From Rhizobium halophilum (lineage in GTDB: Bacteria; Pseudomonadota; Alphaproteobacteria; Rhizobiales; Rhizobiaceae), in assembly GCF_021648825.1 (NCBI RefSeq), contig NZ_JAKJHS010000010.1, positions 1-64,000 on the forward strand: a stretch of DNA of 64,000 nt, written 5' to 3'. The notes below the pieces were generated by a model. It saw only the letters and a list, made by a program, of their open reading frames with translations, was not told the DNA's origin and did not search any database. The translations under genes and the position numbers were made by a program. The number at the start of each line of letters is the position of its first letter. The first letter of the stretch is position 1. Shown here piece by piece: positions 18,336 to 27,067 of the stretch.

Positions 18336-19529
18336 ATGTCTCACGCCAGCATGATGCGCGCCCTGATGGCCGGAACCGGAATGCTGTTGATGGCTCATCC
18401 CGCCTTAGCTCTGGACGGCGCCGACCTCCTGGCGAAAATAAATGCTGCCATGGGCATGCCTGGCAGTCCGGTGAACGCGCAGTCTGTAGACATAAACGGC
18501 ACAAGCGTCACGCTGAGAGGCGCGACCTACAAGCCGGATCCGGAACAGGAAGCCATGACACTGGGCGACGTGACCCTGGAAGGCGTGCAGGAAGAAAGCG
18601 ACGGCGGCTACTTCATCGAGAAGGTGAGCTTTCCCGATATCAACGTGACCGAGGACAAAACCACGGTCTCGGTCTCCGACATTATGATGAACAACGTTAC
18701 TGTTCCGGCGGAGGTGACCGGGAACACACTGGATTCAGTGCTTGTTTACGAAGAAGCTTCCGCCGGCCCGACAACCGTCACGGTCGACGGAAAGACAGTG
18801 TTTTCCGTCGCCTCGTCGCGCGCAACGACAGACGTGGCCGAAGACAATTCGTCCGTTGGCTTCGAAGTCGAGGTCGAGGGAATCAAGGCGGATCTTTCCG
18901 CGATCGAGAATGCCAAGTCGCGGGACGCAGCGCAGGCGCTCGGCCTCACCTCGCTTGACGGCAGCATGACCATGTCCGGCAGCTGGCAGGCGCAACAGGG
19001 CGTCGTGGACATTAAGGATTATACGCTCGACTTCGCCAATGTCGGCACGCTCTCCATGGCTTTCAGCTTTTCCGGCTACACGATGGATTTCGTGCGCGCC
19101 GTCAACGAGCTCGGCGAGGCGCAGGCGCAGCAGAACAATCAGCAAAACAAGGACGCGGCCGGGCTCGCCATGCTCGGGCTGATGCAGCGGCTCACGTTCA
19201 ACAGTGCCGAGATCCGCTTCGAGGACGCCGGCATCATCAATCGAGCGCTGGACTATGCCGGCAAGGAACAGGGCGTCTCCGGCGAGACCATGGCGCAGAT
19301 GCTGAAGGGCATGACGCCGCTGATGCTGGCGCAATACAACGTGCCGAAGCTGCAGACGATGGTGAGCGAAGCGGTCAACACCTTCCTCGACAATCCTGGC
19401 AGCTTCAAGATTAGTGCGGAGCCCGCAAACCCCGTGCCCTTCCCGATGATCATGGGTGCGGCCATGGGGGCGCCGAACACGCTGCCCGATGTGCTGGGCG
19501 TGACGGTCGAGGCGAACCAGGCCGAGTAA
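18336..19529 (+). CDS. secreted hypothetical protein, probably periplasmic
   Basis: A 397-residue protein with an N-terminal signal peptide (MSHASMMRALMAGTGMLLMAHPALA, cleavage before LDGAD). The mature part is acidic and rich in Val, Thr and Asp, made of alternating short strands (VDINGTSVTLRGATY, TVSVSDIMMNNVTVP), followed by a more helical region with Gln-rich EAQAQQNNQQNKDAAG at about 265-280. No known domain was recognised. Similar repeats of beta strands occur in lipid-transfer-like AsmA proteins, but that is only an impression. GAGGAG is well placed before the ATG. It has its own promoter region, divergent from parC. Conserved-looking but function unknown. Confidence 0.72.
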   Translation: MSHASMMRALMAGTGMLLMAHPALALDGADLLAKINAAMGMPGSPVNAQSVDINGTSVTLRGATYKPDPEQEAMTLGDVTLEGVQEESDGGYFIEKVSFPDINVTEDKTTVSVSDIMMNNVTVPAEVTGNTLDSVLVYEEASAGPTTVTVDGKTVFSVASSRATTDVAEDNSSVGFEVEVEGIKADLSAIENAKSRDAAQALGLTSLDGSMTMSGSWQAQQGVVDIKDYTLDFANVGTLSMAFSFSGYTMDFVRAVNELGEAQAQQNNQQNKDAAGLAMLGLMQRLTFNSAEIRFEDAGIINRALDYAGKEQGVSGETMAQMLKGMTPLMLAQYNVPKLQTMVSEAVNTFLDNPGSFKISAEPANPVPFPMIMGAAMGAPNTLPDVLGVTVEANQAE

Positions 19530-19551
19530 CCGGCGGCCAGCGCAGACCCTG

Positions 19552-19574
19552 TCTCCGGCGTCAGCCGCCGGAGA
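19552..19574 (+). terminator. 9-bp hairpin after the secreted hypothetical gene
   Basis: TCTCCGGCG and CGCCGGAGA are perfect complements around TCAGC, about 20 bases after the stop. No T-run follows. Confidence 0.4.
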
Positions 19575-19623
19575 TCTATCCAGAGACATTGGCGGCAGCG
19601 TCCGCACCAAGGAGCATACCGCG

Positions 19624-19887
19624 ATGGCAAAAGAGCCGAAACTGGAGCACTCCGACTTTTCCGGCGAGTTCGAGGACGACGGCATCACCGTCCTCGTCGA
19701 CATCCACAGACCCGCCGGCAGCGAGGCGGGCTGGACGCTCGAGGTGATCTCCCAGGAGGAAGACGTGACCACCTGGGAAGACACCTTCGAAACAGACAAG
19801 GATGCCTGGGAAGAGTTTCTCGCGACCACCGAGCGGGACGGGATACGCTCGTTTCTCGGCGAGGAGGATGGGGAGTCGGTGCATTAG
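19624..19887 (+). CDS. small acidic protein of unknown function
   Basis: An 87-residue, strongly acidic cytoplasmic protein (many Glu and Asp, six Trp/Phe), with the segment DGITVLVDIHRPAGSEAGWTLEVISQEEDVTTWEDTFETDKDAWEEF looking like a mixed alpha/beta unit. AAGGAG lies nine bases before the ATG. No known domain was recognised; proteins of this size and composition are conserved in rhizobia without assigned role. It lies 95 bases after the secreted protein, separated by a hairpin. Confidence 0.65.
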   Translation: MAKEPKLEHSDFSGEFEDDGITVLVDIHRPAGSEAGWTLEVISQEEDVTTWEDTFETDKDAWEEFLATTERDGIRSFLGEEDGESVH

Positions 19888-19946
19888 GGAAATGCGGCGA
19901 GGTTAGGTGTAACGAGAACGGCCAGCTGAGGCCGGCAGGAGATCCC

Positions 19947-20321
19947 ATGTTCACCCACATCATGATCGGCAGCAACGATCTGGAGAAGGCGAGAGCCTTC
20001 TATGATGCGACGTTCACGGCGCTCGGCGGCAAGGCCGGCGAGATGGATGCGAGAGGCAGGCTGATCTATGTGCACGAGGGCGGGCGCCTGATGATCACCA
20101 CGCCGATCGACGGCCATCCGGCAACTGCGGCCAATGGCGGGACCATCGGGATTGCCGCCGCCAGCCCCGACCACGTACGCGCCTGGCATGACGCCGGCAC
20201 CGCCCATGGCGGTACCTCCATCGAGACTCCGCCCTCGGAACGCCCGAATGGCGCCTTCGTGGCGTATCTTCGCGATCCGGATGGCAACAAGCTGACGGCA
20301 CGGTCTCAGCCGACGAAGTGA
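19947..20321 (+). CDS. VOC-family (glyoxalase/bleomycin resistance-like) protein
   Basis: A 124-residue single VOC unit. MFTHIMIGSNDLEKARAFYDATFTALGG gives the first beta-alpha-beta unit with its metal-ligand histidine H4; the second half ends in AYLRDPDGNKLTARSQP, where the acidic and glycine residues typical of the fold sit. AGGAGA precedes the ATG. Such proteins may be dioxygenases, isomerases or drug-binding proteins; no substrate can be assigned. A second VOC gene at 3994-4467 belongs to a different branch. Confidence 0.8.
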   Translation: MFTHIMIGSNDLEKARAFYDATFTALGGKAGEMDARGRLIYVHEGGRLMITTPIDGHPATAANGGTIGIAAASPDHVRAWHDAGTAHGGTSIETPPSERPNGAFVAYLRDPDGNKLTARSQPTK

Positions 20322-20421
20322 CACAGAGGGCGCTCATCGTCCGGGCCAGTGCACCTCGCCTTGTAGCTGACCACTTGCGGCTTTGAACTTCGGACAACCA
20401 CTTGGCGGGCGCCAGCACCCT

Positions 20422-21006
20422 ATGAGCAACGAGACGCTTAGCTTCTACGATCGGAACGCCGCTGCCTATGCCGCCAGCGAGGGAGCCGGCAATCCTCGGC
20501 TGTTCTCCTTCCTTGACCGCTGCAAGCCGGGCGGAAAGGTGCTGGAGTTGGGGACAGGCGCCGGTGTCGATGCCGCCGCGATCCTTCAGGCGGGCTTCCA
20601 GCTCCACGCGACTGATGGTTCGCCCGTGCTCGCGGCAATAGCATCTGAAAGGCTGGGCCAACCGGTGAGAAAAATGCTGTTCGATCAGCTCGATGCACGA
20701 GAAGCCTATGACGGAGTCTATGCCTGCGCCGCGCTGACCCATGTCGCAAGAGCCGACCTGCCCCACGTCATCCGGAAGGTCCATCGCGCGCTGATCGACG
20801 GTGGCGTTGCGTGGGCGAGCTTCAAGGCCGGGGCCCAAGAAGGCACCGATGCGCTTGGGCGGTACTATAACTACCTCTCCGAAGACGAACTGCTCGACCT
20901 CTGGAGGAGGGCTGCGAGGTGGAAGAGCGTCGAGACCGAGGCGTGGCTCGGCGGCGCCTATGACGGCAAGGAAACAAGCTGGGTGGCGGTGACTGCGGTT
21001 CGTTAG
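20422..21006 (+). CDS. class I SAM-dependent methyltransferase
   Basis: A 194-residue Rossmann-fold methyltransferase. Motif I is KVLELGTGAGVDAAAI (SAM-binding glycine loop), followed by ATDGSP (motif II acid) and FDGVYACAALTHVARADLPHVIRKVHRALIDGG-type motif IV/post-motif sequence with DGVYACAALTHV. The ATG at 20422 is preferred; a TTG 39 bases upstream is possible, and neither has a strong ribosome site. The substrate is unknown. It follows the VOC gene by 100 bases. Confidence 0.8.
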   Translation: MSNETLSFYDRNAAAYAASEGAGNPRLFSFLDRCKPGGKVLELGTGAGVDAAAILQAGFQLHATDGSPVLAAIASERLGQPVRKMLFDQLDAREAYDGVYACAALTHVARADLPHVIRKVHRALIDGGVAWASFKAGAQEGTDALGRYYNYLSEDELLDLWRRAARWKSVETEAWLGGAYDGKETSWVAVTAVR

Positions 21007-21132
21007 CGCCACATCTCACGCTCAGATGTTAACTAAGTCTAAGGCGCCGCTCGATATTCTGTCGCCAAGCATGACGCCTTCCTGCCGCATGACCTGTTCG
21101 CGCAAGCTTCTCCCAACCTGAGGAGACCGTCG

Positions 21133-21831
21133 ATGATCGCAAGCGTCACCCCCCTTTCCAGCAGCTCCGCGTCCCTGCTCTTCCCGACATCGTTCGCGTC
21201 CGCCTCAGCGCCGGCATCTGCGGCTCAGCTGATCCTCGGCGACCTTACGGGCAATACTGACGACGCGATGAAGACCGGCAATGCGATTGGCGACATCATC
21301 GAGATCGCCGCACGCATGAAGCAGGAGGCCGCTTCCGCGGGAGAGAGGGTGGAAGTCGAGGAACTCGATGTGCCCAGAGACAAAGGGTACATTTTCGACG
21401 AATTCGACGGGGACCAGCCAAACTATGCTGTGAAGGGCACAATAACGACGACCTACGATGCCAACGGCAAGCGCCTTGAAAGATTTGTCGGCACGTTTCA
21501 GGGGATGACCGATGAAGCGTACAGGCAACTCATGATCGACGGTTTGAAGCATGATCAGTCGACGCCGCGAAACAGGGCCGCGCTTGCCGCTTTCAAGAAT
21601 GGAACCATGCGGGAAGTCGACCTTGCGGATCTGGGTGTCAAATCGGGAGTGGTTAGAACGAAAGACTTCTTCGAAGATGGAAGCGCCCGCAGTTGCAGAA
21701 CAGAGTTTGAGGTGTCCGGCATGCTTCAGTTCAGGGAACAGCATACTGAATTGAGAGATGGCGTCCTCTATGAGAAGGAGACGGGAAAATTTGCAGCCAT
21801 AGGCCAGAATGGCAGCAAGTTCATTTATTAA
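21133..21831 (+). CDS. hypothetical protein with low-complexity Ser/Ala N-terminus
   Basis: A 232-residue protein with a strong ribosome site (GAGGAG eight bases before ATG). The first 35 residues are Ser/Ala/Pro-rich (MIASVTPLSSSSASLLFPTS) without the basic start of a signal peptide. The rest is a mixed alpha/beta sequence with acidic patches, including DDAMKTGNAIGDIIEIAARMKQ and the strand-like YAVKGTITTTYDANGKRLERFVG. The N-terminus resembles secreted or appendage-associated proteins of rhizobia that lack classical signals, but no domain was recognised. It stands alone between a methyltransferase and an AraC gene. Confidence 0.65.
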   Translation: MIASVTPLSSSSASLLFPTSFASASAPASAAQLILGDLTGNTDDAMKTGNAIGDIIEIAARMKQEAASAGERVEVEELDVPRDKGYIFDEFDGDQPNYAVKGTITTTYDANGKRLERFVGTFQGMTDEAYRQLMIDGLKHDQSTPRNRAALAAFKNGTMREVDLADLGVKSGVVRTKDFFEDGSARSCRTEFEVSGMLQFREQHTELRDGVLYEKETGKFAAIGQNGSKFIY

Positions 21832-22018
21832 CTTGGTAATGCCGCCTTCTTTTTAGCAGCTCCCATTCCCTTTCCTTTGCAGTACCGGCCACGTCCGCTC
21901 AACGCCGAAAACATTTCGATGCGAAGATCCACTCCGGCGGCTTCGGGAATTGGTTGGAGGCCCTGAACCGGGCAAAGTAGCTCCTGTTCAAGTCAAGGTT
22001 GGCGCTGTCCGCCCTGCC

Positions 22019-22047
22019 TTGCAGGTCGGACTTTCCGTCACTATTAT
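22019..22047 (+). promoter_or_regulatory. promoter of the araC-type regulator
   Basis: TTGCAG (22019-22024) and TATTAT (22042-22047) are exactly 17 bases apart. The ATG at 22054 is only seven bases after the second box, so the transcript would start at or next to the start codon. The spacer contains CGGACTTT (22027-22034), an element repeated at the end of the gene. Confidence 0.6.
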
Positions 22048-22053
22048 CCCCAT

Positions 22054-23037
22054 ATGCTTGATCGTTCATCCGCCTCGCCGTCGCCTATGCCACTGGATTC
22101 GCTGAGCGAGGTCCTGCAGGATTTTCGCCTGAGCGGAGTCAACTACGATCGGTGCGAGCTTCGGCACCCATGGGGCGTTACTTATCCCGATGAAAAGCTG
22201 CTTCGTTTCCACTTCGTCAGTCAGGGATCCTGCTGGCTCCACACCGACGCGCAGGGCTGGCAGGAGCTGCATGAGGGGGATCTCGTGCTGTTGCCTCAGG
22301 GGATAGCTCATCGGATGGCGAGCGCACCGGATGTGGTGGACAGCAAGCTCGAAAGCTGCCGGTTCACCGATCTGGGGAGCAATGTCTGCGATGTGGTGCA
22401 GGCCGGAGAGGGCAAGACCAGCACGCTGCTCTGCGGCACCATGGTGCTTGGCGCATCTGCCCTGAACCCGCTGATCGACCTGATGCCGCCCATCATCAAG
22501 GGCTGCGATGTTGCCAGCAACGACCCACTGATCGCCCCCCTTCTCGCGGCGATGACGGCAGAAGCCGCACAGCCCCAGATGGGCGGCGCGACGGTTCTCT
22601 CGCGCATGGCCGATCTTCTGATCGCCCGGCTCATCCGCTGCTGGGCCAATTGCGGTGGCGCGTCCACCACCGGCTGGCTTGCCGCCATTCGCGACCCCCA
22701 TATCGGCCGCGCACTGGTTGCCATGCATCGCGACCCCGGCCGCAACTGGACGCTGGAAAGTCTTGCAGGCGTTGCCGGGCAGTCGCGGTCGATCTTTGCC
22801 GAGCGCTTCAGCACCATCCTGGGCGAAGGTGCGGCGCGCTATCTTGCTCGGCTTCGCATGCAGCTTGCGCGCGACCTGCTGGCGCAGAACGGGCTTTCGG
22901 TGGCGGAGGTGGCGTCACGCCTCGGGTACGAGTCCGAGGCCTCTTTCTCGCGTGCCTTCAAGCGCGTCACACAGGTCTCGCCCGGCATACTGCGTCGCAC
23001 AAAGTCCGGACGAATGGACAAGAATATCGGACTTTAG
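22054..23037 (+). CDS. AraC-family transcriptional regulator with cupin sensor
   Basis: A 327-residue regulator: an N-terminal cupin_6-type sensor (LLRFHFVSQGSCWLHTDAQGWQELHEGDLVLLPQGIAHRM) and a C-terminal pair of helix-turn-helices, the first WTLESLAGVAGQSRSIFAERFSTILGEGAARYL and the second LSVAEVASRLGYESEASFSRAFKRVTQVSPGILRR, the standard AraC signature. No ribosome site precedes the ATG and the promoter is seven bases away, so leaderless translation is likely. It is followed 60 bases downstream by an MFS transporter in the same direction, the typical target of this regulator subgroup. Confidence 0.9.
   Translation: MLDRSSASPSPMPLDSLSEVLQDFRLSGVNYDRCELRHPWGVTYPDEKLLRFHFVSQGSCWLHTDAQGWQELHEGDLVLLPQGIAHRMASAPDVVDSKLESCRFTDLGSNVCDVVQAGEGKTSTLLCGTMVLGASALNPLIDLMPPIIKGCDVASNDPLIAPLLAAMTAEAAQPQMGGATVLSRMADLLIARLIRCWANCGGASTTGWLAAIRDPHIGRALVAMHRDPGRNWTLESLAGVAGQSRSIFAERFSTILGEGAARYLARLRMQLARDLLAQNGLSVAEVASRLGYESEASFSRAFKRVTQVSPGILRRTKSGRMDKNIGL
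23001..23035. promoter_or_regulatory. inverted repeat AAAGTCCG-N19-CGGACTTT at the araC/MFS junction
   Basis: Two perfect 8-base arms (23001-23008 and 23028-23035) lie at the very end of the regulator gene, 63 bases before the MFS start. The right arm repeats the CGGACTTT found inside the regulator's own promoter spacer at 22027-22034. Three copies of an 8-mer at two promoters suggest an operator of the AraC protein. Downstream, TATAAA (23064-23069) is a candidate -10 box for the transporter. Confidence 0.45.
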
Positions 23038-23097
23038 GATGCTGATAGTCCCAACCTGGTGATCTATAAATGCTTCCAAACCCCTGGAGGCATTCCC

Positions 23098-24309
23098 ATG
23101 ACCGATACCACCACCTCAGACTTCGAAGAAGCAGCGGTAGACTTCGATCCCGCGCCGCCTGCCACCTGGAGCGCCACCACCTGGCTTGCGGTTCTTTCAA
23201 TGGCGGCGACCAGTTTCGCGCTGGTCTCCGCGGAGTTCCTGCCAGCCGGCCTGCTGACGCCGCTGGCGCGCGACATGGGCGTCAGCGAAGGGACCGCTGG
23301 GCAGGTTGTCACCGCCACCGCATCGGTCGGCGCCGTTACGGCCCTGCTGAGCAACGTGCTGATCGGCCAGTTGAACCGAAAGACGGTGCTGGTTTTCCTG
23401 AGCGCGCTGGCGATCGGTTCGAACCTGCTCGCGGCCTTCGCCACGGACTTCTGGCTGCTGCTGATCGGCCGGGCGGGGCTCGGGATTGCGCTGAGCGCCT
23501 TCTGGGCGCTGTCGGTGGCCGTGGTGGCACGGCTGGTGGGCGCCGGTGCGACCGGCCGAGGCATGGCGATCGTGACACTCGGCGTTTCACTGGCCACCAT
23601 CGCCGCGCCTTCCATGGGAGCCTTGATCAGCGACTGGCTGGGCTGGCGCACCGCCATGGCGGCGACCGCGGGCCTTGCGGCCCTTGCCATGCTGCTACAG
23701 GCGCTTTTCCTGCCGACCCTGCCCGCCAGTGGAAGCAACAGCATTGGCGGTGTGTGGCAACTGGTGCGCCGGCGCAGGGTGCAACTGGGGATGCTGGCGA
23801 TCCTCCTGCTGATGACGGGGCATTTCGCCGGGTCTGTCTATGTGCGTCCGTTCCTCGAGCAGGTGACGAACCTTTCAACAGGCCCTATTGCATTGACGCT
23901 GCTCGGCTTCGGCATTGCCGCGGTGATCGGCAATGTCGCCGGCGGGCGGATGGCCGATGCCAACATCCGCTTGGCCCTTGCGACTACTGCCGGATTGATG
24001 GCACTCGCATCACTCGCGCTGGTTCTCTGGGGCTCCCAGGTCAGCATCGCCTTCGGATTTGCAACACTATGGGGCTTTGCCTTCGGCATGGCGCCCGTGG
24101 TGCTGCCCACCAACCTATCGCGCGGCGCTCCCGACGCGCTGGAAACGGCCGGCAGCCTCATGGTCGTGTCCTTCCAGGTGGCAATCACCATCGGCGCCGT
24201 GATCGGCGGCTATGTCGTGGATACGCTGGGACCGACGGGGCCGCTCAGCCTGACCGTCCTGCTTGCCGCGTCGACCCTTCTCCTCGCGGTGTTGCAACCG
24301 CGCGATTGA
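23098..24309 (+). CDS. MFS transporter, probable drug/sugar efflux type
   Basis: A 403-residue transporter with 12 predicted segments of the AraJ/YdhP-like efflux group. FALVSAEFLPAGLLTPLARDMGVSEGTAGQ is the first segment and loop; the segment 4-5 region is GRAGLGIALSAFWALSVAVVARL, and segments 7-12 follow the loop VRRRRVQLGMLA. The first 25 residues are acidic and cytoplasmic. GGAGG precedes the ATG by seven bases. It is placed directly after an AraC regulator with a shared repeat element and is probably its target. A strong intrinsic terminator follows. Confidence 0.86.
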   Translation: MTDTTTSDFEEAAVDFDPAPPATWSATTWLAVLSMAATSFALVSAEFLPAGLLTPLARDMGVSEGTAGQVVTATASVGAVTALLSNVLIGQLNRKTVLVFLSALAIGSNLLAAFATDFWLLLIGRAGLGIALSAFWALSVAVVARLVGAGATGRGMAIVTLGVSLATIAAPSMGALISDWLGWRTAMAATAGLAALAMLLQALFLPTLPASGSNSIGGVWQLVRRRRVQLGMLAILLLMTGHFAGSVYVRPFLEQVTNLSTGPIALTLLGFGIAAVIGNVAGGRMADANIRLALATTAGLMALASLALVLWGSQVSIAFGFATLWGFAFGMAPVVLPTNLSRGAPDALETAGSLMVVSFQVAITIGAVIGGYVVDTLGPTGPLSLTVLLAASTLLLAVLQPRD

Positions 24310-24435
24310 CGGCAGGCACAACGGGGGCAGTTCGCGCCTTCCACGGCACCCCCTCGACAGCCGCCACAATGGGAGGTGGAGGCTGAATCCACTGGTCAGG
24401 CTTGCGGGCTGCTCCATCGAAACGTGTGACAATAC

Positions 24436-24463
24436 AAAACGGCGGCACATTGGCCGCCGTTTT
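24436..24463. terminator. bidirectional intrinsic terminator between the MFS gene and aspS
   Basis: An 11-bp stem AAAACGGCGGC/GCCGCCGTTTT with the loop ACATTG is bordered by As on the left and Ts on the right, so it can work on both strands. It lies between two convergent genes. Confidence 0.88.
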
Positions 24464-24495
24464 TGCTTCTTGTCGCTCATGAGCAAGACGCCCGA

Positions 24496-26286
24496 TCAAT
24501 CCTTCTTTTGCGGCGGGATAACCCGCAGCGCCAGTTCGCGCATCTGGGCGGGCGTCGGTTCGGACGGCGCGCCCATCAGCAGGTCTTGGGCCTGCTGATT
24601 CATCGGGAAGAGCGTCACTTCGCGCAGGTTCTTGGCGCCGACGAGCAGCATGATGATGCGGTCGATACCGAAGGCGCAGCCGCCATGCGGAGGCGCACCA
24701 TACTGGAAGGCGCGGTACATGCCGCCGAAGCGCTCCTCAACATCGACGCGCGACAGACCGGCGATTTCGAAGGCTTTGACCATGGTTTCCGGCGACTGGT
24801 TACGGATGGAGCCGGAGGCGATCTCGAAGCCGTTGCAGACGGCGTCGTACTGGAAGGCCTTGATGGTCAGCGGATCTTCGCCGTTCAGCGCATCCATTCC
24901 ACCCTGCGGCATCGAGAAGGGGTTGTGCGAGAAGTCGACCTTCTTCTCTTCCTCGTTCCATTCGTAGAACGGGAAGTCGACGATCCAGCAGAGCTCGAAG
25001 CGGTCACGGTCGACGAGGTTCAGTTCTTCGCCAGCCTTGGTGCGGGCTTCGCCTGCGAACTTGTAGAACTTCGCCGGTTCGCCGGCGACAAAGAAGCAGG
25101 CGTCACCCTCATCGAGACCGAGCTGGGTTCGGATTGCTTCCGTGCGCTCCTCGCCGATGTTCTTGGCAAGCGGTCCGGCACCTTCCAGCTTCTCGCCTTC
25201 CTTGCGCCAGAAGATGTAGCCGAGTCCCGGCTGGCCGGTGGATTGCGCCCAGGCGTTCATGCGGTCGCAGAAGGCGCGCGAGCCACCCGTCTTGGCCGGA
25301 ATCGCCCAGACTTCAACCTTGGGGTTGGAGGCGATCATGTTTGCAAAGACCTTGAAGCCGGAGCCGGCGAAATGGTCGGTGACGGCTTCCATGACGATGG
25401 GGTTGCGCAGGTCCGGCTTGTCAGAACCGTACTTGCGGATCGCAACATCGTAAGGGATGCGCGGCCATTCCCTGGTGACCGGCTTGCCTTCGGCGAACTG
25501 CTCGAAGACGCGGGTCATCATCGGCTCCATCGTCTCCCAGACGTCTTCCTGGGTGACGAAGCTCATTTCGACGTCGAGCTGGTAGAACTCGCCCGGCAGG
25601 CGGTCGGCGCGCGGGTCTTCATCGCGGAAGCAGGGGGCGATCTGGAAGTAGCGGTCGAAGCCTGCCACCATCAGGAGCTGCTTGTACTGCTGCGGCGCCT
25701 GCGGCAGGGCGAAGAACTTGCCCTGATGGATACGGGAGGGGACGAGGAAGTCGCGCGCGCCTTCCGGCGAAGATGCCGTCAGGATCGGGGTCGAGTATTC
25801 GGCAAATCCCGCCTCGCCCATGCCAGTGCGCATGGCGGAGATGATCTGGGTACGCTTGACGATATTCCGGTGCAGCGTTTCGCGGCGAAGATCGAGGAAG
25901 CGATACTTCAGCCGCACGTCTTCCGGATAGTCCGGCTCGCCGAAGACGGGCAGCGGCAGTTCCTTGGCAGCAGAGAGCACTTCGATCTCCTGCGCATAAA
26001 GCTCGATTTCGCCCGTCGGCATGTTCTTGTTGACCGTGTCGTCCGTGCGGGCCTTGACGAGGCCATCGACGCGGATCACCCATTCGCCGCGGACCATTTC
26101 AGCCGTCTTGAAGGCCGGGCTGTCGGGATCGGCCACAACTTGCGTGATGCCGTAGTGGTCGCGCAGGTCGATGAACAGGACGCCGCCATGGTCGCGTACA
26201 CGATGCACCCAACCGGAGAGACGAACGGTGGAGCCGACATCGGACTTCCTGAGGGCGGCACAGGTGTGGCTGCGGTAACGGTGCAT
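24496..26286 (-). CDS. aspS: aspartyl-tRNA synthetase (probably charging tRNA-Asp and tRNA-Asn)
   Basis: A 596-residue class II synthetase with the N-terminal anticodon-binding barrel ([18 protein letters not shown] to about 110), catalytic core with motif 2 [16 protein letters not shown], the bacterial GAD insertion near 290-420, and motif 3 [19 protein letters not shown]. The anticodon-binding loop reads [14 protein letters not shown]; a His at this place (Leu in E. coli) is associated with non-discriminating enzymes that also make Asp-tRNA-Asn for GatCAB amidation, the usual route in alphaproteobacteria. The ATG at 26286 gives the family-like start; the frame runs 17 codons further up. Confidence 0.95.
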   Translation of the reverse strand: MHRYRSHTCAALRKSDVGSTVRLSGWVHRVRDHGGVLFIDLRDHYGITQVVADPDSPAFKTAEMVRGEWVIRVDGLVKARTDDTVNKNMPTGEIELYAQEIEVLSAAKELPLPVFGEPDYPEDVRLKYRFLDLRRETLHRNIVKRTQIISAMRTGMGEAGFAEYSTPILTASSPEGARDFLVPSRIHQGKFFALPQAPQQYKQLLMVAGFDRYFQIAPCFRDEDPRADRLPGEFYQLDVEMSFVTQEDVWETMEPMMTRVFEQFAEGKPVTREWPRIPYDVAIRKYGSDKPDLRNPIVMEAVTDHFAGSGFKVFANMIASNPKVEVWAIPAKTGGSRAFCDRMNAWAQSTGQPGLGYIFWRKEGEKLEGAGPLAKNIGEERTEAIRTQLGLDEGDACFFVAGEPAKFYKFAGEARTKAGEELNLVDRDRFELCWIVDFPFYEWNEEEKKVDFSHNPFSMPQGGMDALNGEDPLTIKAFQYDAVCNGFEIASGSIRNQSPETMVKAFEIAGLSRVDVEERFGGMYRAFQYGAPPHGGCAFGIDRIIMLLVGAKNLREVTLFPMNQQAQDLLMGAPSEPTPAQMRELALRVIPPQKKD

Positions 26287-26367
26287 TATCGGTATCCCGG
26301 ACTGGTGCGAAGCTGAGACAAGCGGCATGCGAAGCACTGCCGGTCAGCTAACAAGAAAATCGGCGGG

Positions 26368-26396
26368 ACAAGCGCATGGCGGGCCAGATTTGTCAA
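26368..26396 (-). promoter_or_regulatory. weak candidate promoter of aspS
   Basis: On the minus strand a perfect TTGACA (26391-26396) is followed after 17 bases by GCTTGT (26368-26373), about 80 bases before the ATG. The -35 box is ideal but the -10 box is poor. Confidence 0.28.
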
Positions 26397-26569
26397 GGCG
26401 CAACCGGCTTTCGTGCCCAGGTGACGCCGCAAGGCAAGCTGCGTCGAAGGCTCCGGCGCATTCGGTTGCTCCGTCCTTCCTCCATCGCCGCGGCGCCAGG
26501 CCGGGACGGCGCGGGGGAACCTGTCCGGCGACGAGTCGTTTGGCTCAATCATCCGCAGCGAGGTAGACA

Positions 26570-26770
26570 ATGTCCCAGAAAAGCAAATCGATGCCCATTA
26601 TAGGCGCGATCGTCGTGATCATCATCGGCCTGGCTCTCGCCTACTGGATCACGCGCGGGACGGACACGGCTCCCACCATCCCGCCAGACCGCACCAACAC
26701 GGAAGAAACGCTACCGGCCCAGCCGGCAGATCCGTCACCATCGCCCGTGCAGCAGCAGCAATCGCAGTGA
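26570..26770 (+). CDS. small single-span membrane protein
   Basis: A 66-residue protein with one hydrophobic segment (about residues 9-27, MPIIGAIVVIIIGLALAYWI) and a Pro/Thr/Gln-rich tail (PTIPPDRTNTEETLPAQP, QQQQSQ at the end) that would lie in the periplasm. GAGGT precedes the ATG by about six bases. The open frame, the ribosome site and the amphiphilic layout support a real gene, but no family was recognised. It is divergent from aspS. Confidence 0.6.
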   Translation: MSQKSKSMPIIGAIVVIIIGLALAYWITRGTDTAPTIPPDRTNTEETLPAQPADPSPSPVQQQQSQ

Positions 26771-26799
26771 GATGAGGCGCCCGCATGGGCACAGGCAAC

Positions 26800-26831
26800 A
26801 AAAAAGGCCGGGGCGACATCGCTCCGACCTT
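26800..26831 (-). terminator. orphan intrinsic terminator on the minus strand
   Basis: On the minus strand a 12-position stem (AAGGTCGGAGCG against CGCCCCGGCCTT, one mismatch and one G-T pair) with a 4-base loop is followed by six Ts. No minus-strand protein gene lies upstream of it for about 3.5 kb, so it would end a transcript that has no visible coding region. On the plus strand it lacks a T-run and is a poor terminator for the 66-residue gene. Confidence 0.6.
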
Positions 26832-27067
26832 CCTCATCGTCGTATCCTCACCTCTGCCAGTACATCCGTGGTCAAAGCCGAAAATCGACTGTGGCAATTG
26901 CGAGCGGCGAAATCATTTCAGCGCTCGTCAGCAATGCCGATGGACGGTGTATTAGCGAACAATTGTGTTCGAAAAGAGTCGATCGTGACCGATTAACCAT
27001 TCCTGTTCAGGTGCGGTTAAGTTGAGCAGCTTATTTTAGATCCCGTTAACCGATGGAGGATCTGTCG

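Noticed and set aside
18735..19829. Minus-strand open frame over 360 codons
   Set aside because: It lies opposite a secreted protein with a signal peptide and good ribosome site; the minus frame has no such features.
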